Shown: piece after piece, positions 59,295-64,000 of the stretch | Layout: every line of letters starts with the position of its first letter | Position numbering within the stretch: the stretch's first letter is position 1 | Origin: DASZUK01 sp963844575 | GTDB lineage: Bacteria; Actinomycetota; Acidimicrobiia; Acidimicrobiales; RAAP-2 | Direction: 5' to 3' | NCBI GenBank assembly: GCA_963844575.1 | Contig: CAWJOU010000005.1 | Span: 1,922,001-1,986,000, forward strand | DNA length: 64,000 bases | The notes under the pieces: generated by a model | What the model was told of the DNA's origin: nothing | Seen by the model: only the letters and a program-made list of their open reading frames with translations | The model's database searches: none | Made by a program: the position numbers and the translations under genes

Positions 59295-59936
59295 ATGCGA
59301 TCGGGTTCGGTGGTGGGCTACGTCAGAGTCTCGACGGCGGAGCAGCGGGACACCGGGTTGGGTCTGGAAGCCCAGCGAACGGCCATCACCGCCGAGGCGG
59401 CTCGCCGAGGGTGGGAAATCCTCGAAATCGTGGAGGACGCCGGCTACTCAGCCAAGGACCTAGCCAGACCGGGCATGGGTCGGGTCCTGGAGCTGCTACG
59501 GACGGGCGCCGCGGGCGCGTTGGTGGTGGCGAAGCTCGACCGGGCGACCCGTTCCACGATGGACGCGGCAAGCCTGTTGCTGCGGGCGAAGTCGGAAGGT
59601 TGGACATTCGTCGCCCTCGACCTGGGCGTGGACACCGGAACGCCTACCGGGGAGTTGGTGGCCTCAGTCATGGCGGCGGTGAGCCAGTGGGAACGACGGG
59701 CCATTGGACAGCGGACGAAGGAAGCGCTGGAAGCCAAGCGGGACCAAGGCGTGGCACTCGGAAGGCCGGCGGTGCTGGACGAGGCAGTTGTACGGCGGAT
59801 TCTCTTGGCTCGTAGTCGGGAGAAGGGTTGGACGGCGATCGCCTCGGAACTGAACGATGAAGGGGTACCGACTGCTCACGGCGGCAGAAAATGGTACCCA
59901 TCAACTGTCCGAGCCGTGGTTATACGTCACGGTTGA
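59295..59936 (+). CDS. serine recombinase (resolvase/invertase family)
   Basis: A 213-residue small serine recombinase. The nucleophile is Ser13 (VGYVRVSTAEQ); DKLDRATRSTMDAASLLLRA-like active-site arginine motif, the long helix and GRPAVLDEAVVRRILLARSR with a C-terminal HTH complete it. It is shorter than transposon-type large serine integrases, so it resembles resolvases/DNA invertases rather than a second integrase. In this element it could resolve multimers or invert a segment. It has its own promoter with an inverted repeat. The next 135 bp are without a gene. Confidence 0.92.
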   Translation: MRSGSVVGYVRVSTAEQRDTGLGLEAQRTAITAEAARRGWEILEIVEDAGYSAKDLARPGMGRVLELLRTGAAGALVVAKLDRATRSTMDAASLLLRAKSEGWTFVALDLGVDTGTPTGELVASVMAAVSQWERRAIGQRTKEALEAKRDQGVALGRPAVLDEAVVRRILLARSREKGWTAIASELNDEGVPTAHGGRKWYPSTVRAVVIRHG

Positions 59937-60071
59937 TGTGAGGATATATGCCCGAAAAGCGTAATCAAGGCACGCAGCGGATGGTGTGGGCGTCTATGCG
60001 ATATTCTTGTAGATGATGTAGAACATTTGTTCAAGTAAGTGAACCCATCTCACGTCCGATAATCGGTGGCT

Positions 60072-60260
60072 TTATCGCCCTCCCGGTAGGTTTCTTCCGA
60101 TCCCGGCCCATCCTCCCACCGTGACGCCGGCTACCATCAGTTCCCCGAACCATCGAATAGGAAACGACCAGAAGAGAACAGCAAAGTAGATACCGAGGCC
60201 GGTCCAGATTACGAACAGGACCAAGGCAAGCCCCGCACTTATTTCCTTATCTTTCGCCAT
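60072..60260 (-). CDS. small membrane protein downstream of the lipoprotein gene
   Basis: A 62-residue protein with two hydrophobic segments: SAGLALVLFVIWTGLGIYFA and RWFGELMVAGVTVGGWAG. GGAAGG lies just before the ATG at 60260, inside the short gap after the lipoprotein stop. The distance of 14 nt suggests co-transcription, so the two proteins may act together at the membrane. The frame extends upstream to 60443 but overlaps the lipoprotein and is ignored. Confidence 0.65.
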   Translation of the reverse strand: MAKDKEISAGLALVLFVIWTGLGIYFAVLFWSFPIRWFGELMVAGVTVGGWAGIGRNLPGGR

Positions 60261-60274
60261 CTTGTGGCCTTCCG

Positions 60275-60973
60275 TTATGTCGCGCTGACGCCCGTCGCGG
60301 TTATATAGACTCCGATGAACTTCAGTGTGGTCTGGGATAGGAGTTCGATCGTCTTCCCTGTAATTGTCCGGACAGTCTTGACTTTCGGGTAGCTGCCTGT
60401 TGACTTTATTTCCGTCGCGTTGTTCAACGCTGTTGTGAACCAATTTTCTGCTTTCGAACTCACATACTTCCAGACTGCGTTCTGCATAAACGCGTAAGAT
60501 TGGCCGGTTGTTGTCGTGATGTGTGCCGTTGAGCAGGTCACTTCGATCTCACGCAGATCTTGTGGTGGACCGTCCAGCTCAATGGCACAGTCACCCCGAC
60601 TAGTTGTGCCCAACAGCTTTGTTCCGTAGGAGCTTGGTTGCCCGGAAGTCCATTGGATCGGAACCTTCTGCGAGTTAAAGAATTCCTGAACTGTGCTAGC
60701 CGTGACCCCGAGCCCCACAGGGAGCGTTGTAGCGGAAGTCGTGGTGGTGGTTGGCGGAAGGGCGGTGGTGGTTGGCGGAAGGGTGGTAGCTGACGTCGTG
60801 GGCACCGACGTTGTGTGGGGTGCCGTCGTTGACGCAGCGGAGAATGTGGTGGTTGTTGATCCACGGTGTTTGGTCGCCGAGGGTGACAAGCCCGACGTGG
60901 TCCCTCCGCACGCGGCCACAGTGACCGTCAGCACAGCGAGCGCAGCACAAGCCCCCCATCGCACCCCTCGCAT
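60275..60973 (-). CDS. lipoprotein with a Thr-rich linker
   Basis: A 232-residue secreted lipoprotein. The signal peptide MRGVRWGACAALAVLTVTV ends in a lipobox AACGG (Cys22). A Thr/Pro/Ser-rich linker with repeats of the type LPPTTTALPPTTTT covers about residues 40-85. The C-terminal domain (about 88-232) contains two Cys (GDCAIELDG and VTCSTAHI), perhaps a disulfide, and is otherwise unknown. GGAGGG lies upstream of the ATG at 60973. It is divergent from an XRE regulator 84 bp away. In a mobile element such a lipoprotein may alter the host surface, for example in entry exclusion. Confidence 0.8.
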   Translation of the reverse strand: MRGVRWGACAALAVLTVTVAACGGTTSGLSPSATKHRGSTTTTFSAASTTAPHTTSVPTTSATTLPPTTTALPPTTTTTSATTLPVGLGVTASTVQEFFNSQKVPIQWTSGQPSSYGTKLLGTTSRGDCAIELDGPPQDLREIEVTCSTAHITTTTGQSYAFMQNAVWKYVSSKAENWFTTALNNATEIKSTGSYPKVKTVRTITGKTIELLSQTTLKFIGVYITATGVSAT

Positions 60974-61056
60974 CGTCGTCCCTCCGCTCGGTTTCCGCCA
61001 GGAATCCTTACTTCGATTCTATTTACCTCGATTAGAAGACGCCATTCGATGGCACG

Positions 61057-61320
61057 ATGAGTTCGCGAGGGGTGGGGCCGACGCCTCTACAGCGGGAACT
61101 GGGGGACCGCATCCGAAGTCGTCGGCACGAACTAGGGCTCACGCAGGCAGCCCTGGCCTTCCGGTCGCAGATTCACTACTCGTACATCGGCTCGCTCGAA
61201 ACCGGAACGCGGAACCCGTCAGTGGACCTCCTCGCCCGATTGGCGCGGGCGCTGGACGTGGACTTGGGTGCCTTGATGAGCGGCCTTCAGGAGTTGGCGG
61301 GTCGAAGTCACGGTGCATAA
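61057..61320 (+). CDS. XRE-family helix-turn-helix regulator
   Basis: An 87-residue single-domain Cro/CI-like DNA-binding protein: LGDRIRSRRHELGLTQAALA, FRSQIHYSYIGSLETGTRNP, SVDLLARLARALDVDLGALM. It lies back to back with the lipoprotein gene and may regulate it. There is no clear ribosome site. A second XRE regulator is at 62178-62459; two such repressors are common in integrative elements. Confidence 0.88.
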   Translation: MSSRGVGPTPLQRELGDRIRSRRHELGLTQAALAFRSQIHYSYIGSLETGTRNPSVDLLARLARALDVDLGALMSGLQELAGRSHGA

Positions 61321-61703
61321 GTAAACCTGAACTCCGAAACGATCATCGTCACCAGCGGGGGCAGCCGGCCCGGCGGCGTTCCCGTCGGCCCGGCCACTCG
61401 GCTGGCGTCGGTGTCGAGCGTCCCGAGCAGTCCCGCCCGATCACCAGTCGAGAAAATGATGTTTTCCAGGCATTTCGCTCTGACGATCGCGTAAGGTCAC
61501 GCCCCCCCCGGGGGGGGAACCGAAGAGGGACAGCCCGTTCCTCGACCCGGCGCCACCCCCTCGCTCGTCAACCTGGGGGTGGTGCCGCGCCCAGTTCCCT
61601 GAGCGGTTCTGCGCGTCCCGCATCGGCCCAGAGAGCCCGGTCTGTTCGTTCTCCCGGCCGCTGACGCCGGTGGTGGCCGGGGGCCCTACCAGGGTGGGGT
61701 GTA
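61321..61703. other. intergenic stretch with a C8G8 palindrome
   Basis: 383 bp without a supportable gene. It contains an uninterrupted run of eight C then eight G at 61502-61517, a perfect 16-bp palindrome. Frames on the minus strand here are GC-rich shadows with no start signal. Confidence 0.55.
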
Positions 61704-62096
61704 TCACCGAGGTTGCACACCAACCGCTGCCGGGCCTTCGGTTGACGCGTGCAGCTCCCACCCGCCCCACCTGTCGGGCACGACGTCGAGCGAGGCGGCT
61801 TCGTTCCCGGCGACCGCGATCACCGCTCCGACGGCGGGGTCGACGCCCGGGTCGTCCGGCTCGCCGTTCTGTGCGTAGAGAGCAATGCTGGTCGAACCGC
61901 CCGGCGACTCGGGCAGGCTGACGACGACTTCGGCCCGGAGCCGGTCGCGTTGGAGGACGATGCACTCATGACCCGGGTCGTCGGTCACCACCAGGCGCCG
62001 GACCCGCAACGTGCCGTCAGGATCGAGGGCCGCACGGAGCCAAGCGAGCAGTTCGACATCGGTAGGCGGTTCGCCAGGGATCGGATCGTCTGCCAT
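61704..62096 (-). CDS. hypothetical protein
   Basis: A 130-residue acidic soluble protein. It begins MADDPIPGEPPTDVELLAWL and has a beta-rich centre: LRVRRLVVTDDPGHECIVLQ, RDRLRAEVVVSLPESPGGST. A perfect AGGAGG at 62102-62107, 5 nt before the ATG at 62096, gives strong support for a real gene. Not recognised. It is convergent-free, divergent from the XRE gene at 62178, which may control it. Confidence 0.65.
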   Translation of the reverse strand: MADDPIPGEPPTDVELLAWLRAALDPDGTLRVRRLVVTDDPGHECIVLQRDRLRAEVVVSLPESPGGSTSIALYAQNGEPDDPGVDPAVGAVIAVAGNEAASLDVVPDRWGGWELHASTEGPAAVGVQPR

Positions 62097-62177
62097 CGTC
62101 GCCTCCTATAGCGTCAGAAACGCCTTTCACATCCCCCTAAGCACCCATTATCACATGTATATTAACCGTGATCGTGT

Positions 62178-62459
62178 ATGGTCAGTGACGGATCGGTCAT
62201 CTGGACTTGGGCGATGCCTGAGCGTCGCCAGTCCTCCTCTGCCGCTGTTCAACTCGGCCGCCGGATCGCCGCCCGCCGGGCGTTGCTCGGATGGTCGCGG
62301 GAGAAGGTGGCCGAGGAGGCGGGGACGAGCGCCAACTACGTGGGCTCCATCGAGCGGGGGGACCAAGATGCCGGCCTCCTCACGATCCTACGGTTGGCCC
62401 AAGCGCTTGACGTCACCCCTGGTGAGCTACTCGACGGGCTGGACCCAGGGTCAAGCTGA
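62178..62459 (+). CDS. XRE-family helix-turn-helix regulator
   Basis: A protein of up to 93 residues with a Cro/CI-like HTH: VQLGRRIAARRALLGWSREK, VAEEAGTSANYVGSIERGDQ, LLTILRLAQALDVTPGELLD. The ATG at 62178 gives a 12-residue extension; the ATG at 62214 starts MPERRQSSSAAV and may be the true one. It is divergent from the hypothetical gene at 61704-62096, with 81 bp between that hold GTGATCGTGTATGGTCAGTG-like AT-rich sequence suited to operators. Last gene before the right end of the element. Confidence 0.86.
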   Translation: MVSDGSVIWTWAMPERRQSSSAAVQLGRRIAARRALLGWSREKVAEEAGTSANYVGSIERGDQDAGLLTILRLAQALDVTPGELLDGLDPGSS

Positions 62460-62498
62460 CCCAGTACCCGTGGTGGATGGACGTACCGACCGAGGGAT

Positions 62499-62552
62499 TG
62501 GTCATGGCACCGTCATGGCACATGGAGTGCGGATCGTGGTGGACGATGGCGG
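62499..62552. repeat. subterminal 54-bp direct repeat, right copy
   Basis: Identical to 55697-55750. It ends 59 bp before the right att core and contains CATGGCAC twice, 3 bp apart. It is outside any convincing gene here, showing that its conservation is not due to coding in both copies. Confidence 0.88.
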
Positions 62553-62567
62553 GCATGTACGATCGGC

Positions 62568-63890
62568 TCACCAGGAAAAGTAGATCCTGACGGACTGTGG
62601 CGGACCGGATTCAGGGGCCTGCAAAGCCTCGTACGGCGGTTCGATTCCGCCCGCCGCCTCCAACTGTCGTACCTGGTTGGCACGGTTTTCCACAGCCCTG
62701 CCAGCCTGCCCCCGGGTGCGCCATCGCGCGTCCATCGCGCGGGCGTCGCCCGCCGGGTTGCCGCCGAGCCCCACGACCCGAGCCCCGACAGGACGCTCAA
62801 TCGCTGCGACGTGGGCATCGATGAACGCCGCGATCTCCCGGTCGCGCTCGTCGGTTGCGTGTTGGTACAGCAGGGCGGCGCGGGGCGATGAGTGCCCGAT
62901 GCGGGCCATCAGCTCACGGGTCGTCACGCCCGGCTTTCGGGCGGTGAGGGTCGCCGCGTGGTGGCGCAGGTCATGCACCCGGACCCCTTCAAGCCCGATC
63001 ATCTCCAGCGCCCCTCCCCAGGCGATCGAGAGCTGGGAGCGGTAGAGCGGGCCACCGGTAGGCCCGGTGAAGACCAGCCCGTCCGGGCCAGGTTGGCTGA
63101 AGCGGTCGAGGTGCGCCACCAATTCCTCGACGACGAAGGCCGGCAGGGCCACGGTCCGGTTGCCGGCTTCGGATTTGGGGGGCGTCACGATCCGCCCCCG
63201 GCCGGTCACCTCCTGAGCTTGCTGCCGCACCTCCAGTCGGCTGTGCAGCAGGTCGACGTGCCGACGGCAGAGGCCGAGCATCTCGCCGGTGCGGAGGCCG
63301 CCGAAGCCGGCGACCAGCACCAGCGACCGGAAGCGCTCCCCGATGGCGTCGGCGAGTTCGAGCACGGTGGCGGTGTCGAGCATCGGGCGCTCGGCTCGGT
63401 GCTCGGTGCCGGCGCCTCCGACCCGGCAGGGGTTCCGGAGGATCTTGTCGTCGGAGACCGCCGTGTTCAGGATGGCACGGAGCAGCCGGTAGGACTTCGC
63501 CGCCGCGTCGCTGCCGTGCTGTTCCACGAGCCCGGCGTGCCAGGTTCGCACGGCTTCGACAGAGATGTCGCCGAGGAATGTGCTCCCGAAGGCCGGGAGG
63601 ATGTTGCGCCGCAGCAGGGCCTCGTAGCCGCGGACCGTCAGCGCGGCGAGGGGCTTGCCCTTGACCAGGCGGGTGGCGATCCAGCTCTTGGCGTAGACCT
63701 CGAGCGCCACATGGCCGGAGCGAGGATCGACGACGACACGGCGCAGCTTGTCGGCCTCGATCGTCGTCGCGTACCGGTCGGCGTCCCTGCGACGCTTGAA
63801 CGTGCGCGTCACCACCCGTCCGCGGATCCGCGTGCGGACGTCGTAACGGGTCTCGCCGCCACTGGTCGTCCGCTGGATGATCTGTGCCAT
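62568..63890 (-). CDS. tyrosine recombinase (integrase) of the second element
   Basis: A 440-codon frame for an integrase related in architecture to the first but clearly distinct in sequence. N-terminal AP2-like domain (TRYDVRTRIRGRVVTRTFKR), core-binding domain and catalytic residues R200 (GFGGLRTGEML), H306 and R309 (VHDLRHHAAT), H333 (RIGHSSPR), Y342 (LLYQHATDE). As with the first, the reading frame runs through the att core: residues about 410-427 are antisense tRNA sequence, in a different frame from the first, and the last 14 residues come from the first element's end. The ATG at 63890 starts MAQIIQRTTSGGE. High GC, like the chromosome. Confidence 0.94.
   Translation of the reverse strand: MAQIIQRTTSGGETRYDVRTRIRGRVVTRTFKRRRDADRYATTIEADKLRRVVVDPRSGHVALEVYAKSWIATRLVKGKPLAALTVRGYEALLRRNILPAFGSTFLGDISVEAVRTWHAGLVEQHGSDAAAKSYRLLRAILNTAVSDDKILRNPCRVGGAGTEHRAERPMLDTATVLELADAIGERFRSLVLVAGFGGLRTGEMLGLCRRHVDLLHSRLEVRQQAQEVTGRGRIVTPPKSEAGNRTVALPAFVVEELVAHLDRFSQPGPDGLVFTGPTGGPLYRSQLSIAWGGALEMIGLEGVRVHDLRHHAATLTARKPGVTTRELMARIGHSSPRAALLYQHATDERDREIAAFIDAHVAAIERPVGARVVGLGGNPAGDARAMDARWRTRGQAGRAVENRANQVRQLEAAGGIEPPYEALQAPESGPPQSVRIYFSW
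62612..62662. repeat. attR / shared att core: 51-bp copy of the tRNA-Cys 3' half
   Basis: Perfect copy of 55582-55632. The upstream bases do not complete a tRNA, so this is only a 3' fragment. It ends the first element and, with the second integrase adjoining, probably also forms the left attachment site of the second element. Confidence 0.93.
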
Positions 63891-64000
63891 CGGTCTCGCC
63901 CGCTACCTCGTCAGTCCGTATCGGCCACCGGGTGGGGGTTGGCCTGCCCACAGGCCTCGCCCAACCAGCTCATGTCTCCTGTCGCTACCGGCGCTGCGGC
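62612..64000. mobile_element. second integrative element in tandem at tRNA-Cys, truncated by the window end
   Basis: Begins at the att copy 62612-62662, followed at once by an inward-reading integrase gene in the same layout as the first element. The other end is outside the window. The 110 bp after the integrase start show no gene. Confidence 0.8.

Larger units (their letters stand above)
55582..62662. mobile_element. integrated genetic element at tRNA-Cys, about 7.03 kb
   Basis: Bounded by perfect 51-bp direct repeats at 55582-55632 and 62612-62662. Contents from left: tyrosine integrase (minus), excisionase-like HTH, replication-like wHTH protein, two small proteins, a small membrane protein, a serine recombinase, a membrane peptide and lipoprotein (minus), XRE regulator, hypothetical, XRE regulator. 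The base composition falls in 56.9-58.6 kb, typical of acquired DNA. No FtsK/TraB-type transfer gene, relaxase, capsid or portal gene is visible, so it is not a self-evident conjugative element or phage; it may be a small integrative element or phage satellite. Confidence 0.9.

Noticed and set aside
55697..62552. CRISPR array suggested by repeated sequences in the last 9 kb
   Set aside because: Repeats are single pairs flanking an element, not regularly spaced units, and no cas genes are visible.
62612..62662. A second tRNA-Cys gene
   Set aside because: Only the 3' half is present; the bases before it do not form the acceptor 5' strand or a D-arm. It is an att copy.

Overview
The window is about 64 kb of very GC-rich DNA (roughly 70 % by eye) from an actinobacterium. 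Supporting this are the abundance of GTG starts, the run thrB-miaB-miaA-dapF-hflX-dapC, a class E-type sortase, an RskA-type anti-sigma factor, an L,D-transpeptidase, a LexA with actinobacterial SOS boxes (CGAAC-N4-GTTCG) and a LysM gene facing lexA. A deep-branching class such as Acidimicrobiia is my guess but is not proven here. Many genes lack a Shine-Dalgarno sequence and instead carry a TANNNT-like -10 hexamer 5-8 nt before the start codon, which points to widespread leaderless transcription.

Layout of the core region. 1-6.5 kb: end of dapB, two TetR regulators, a membrane protein, a diiron protein, dapA and RNase J. 6.5-10.4 kb (minus strand): a radical SAM gene interrupted by a mini-intein and preceded by an SOS box, then an MFS exporter and a siderophore-interacting protein. 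10.6-21.3 kb: ftsK, a D-Ala-D-Ala carboxypeptidase, thrB, miaB (frameshifted), miaA, dapF, hflX and dapC. 21.4-31.3 kb is more accessory: a hydrolase, a desaturase, an IS982-type insertion sequence, a HEAT-repeat protein, and a PadR-controlled ABC module with two near-identical ATPases and one large permease. 31.3-38.3 kb: a methyltransferase, dapD, dapE, an ArsR-SRPBCC fusion, a second diiron protein, an ECF sigma/anti-sigma pair and a conserved protein. 38.4-42.5 kb: lexA facing a LysM gene across four SOS boxes, then nrdR, a PIG-L deacetylase and dinB. 42.5-55.5 kb: DUF2332, sortase, methyltransferase, L,D-transpeptidase, glnD (frameshifted), a secreted hydrolase, a glycosyltransferase, and a TetR/MFS pair with an elaborate operator.

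55.6 kb to the end is mobile. A tRNA-Cys gene carries an integrated element of about 7.0 kb bounded by 51-bp perfect direct repeats of the tRNA 3' half. It encodes a tyrosine integrase, an excisionase-like HTH protein, a replication-like wHTH protein of lower GC, a serine recombinase, two XRE regulators, a lipoprotein and several small membrane or unknown proteins. Immediately beyond the right repeat a second, different tyrosine integrase begins, so two elements sit in tandem at one tRNA; the second runs off the window.

How the parts relate. Six lysine/diaminopimelate genes (dapB, dapA, dapF, dapC, dapD, dapE) lie in scattered clusters and follow the succinylase route; with the carboxypeptidase, L,D-transpeptidase and sortase they serve the cell wall. 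LexA, its four boxes, the LysM protein and the SOS-boxed radical SAM gene form a visible DNA-damage regulon. Two conserved genes, miaB and glnD, each contain one frameshift, so either the assembly has indel errors or both genes are damaged.
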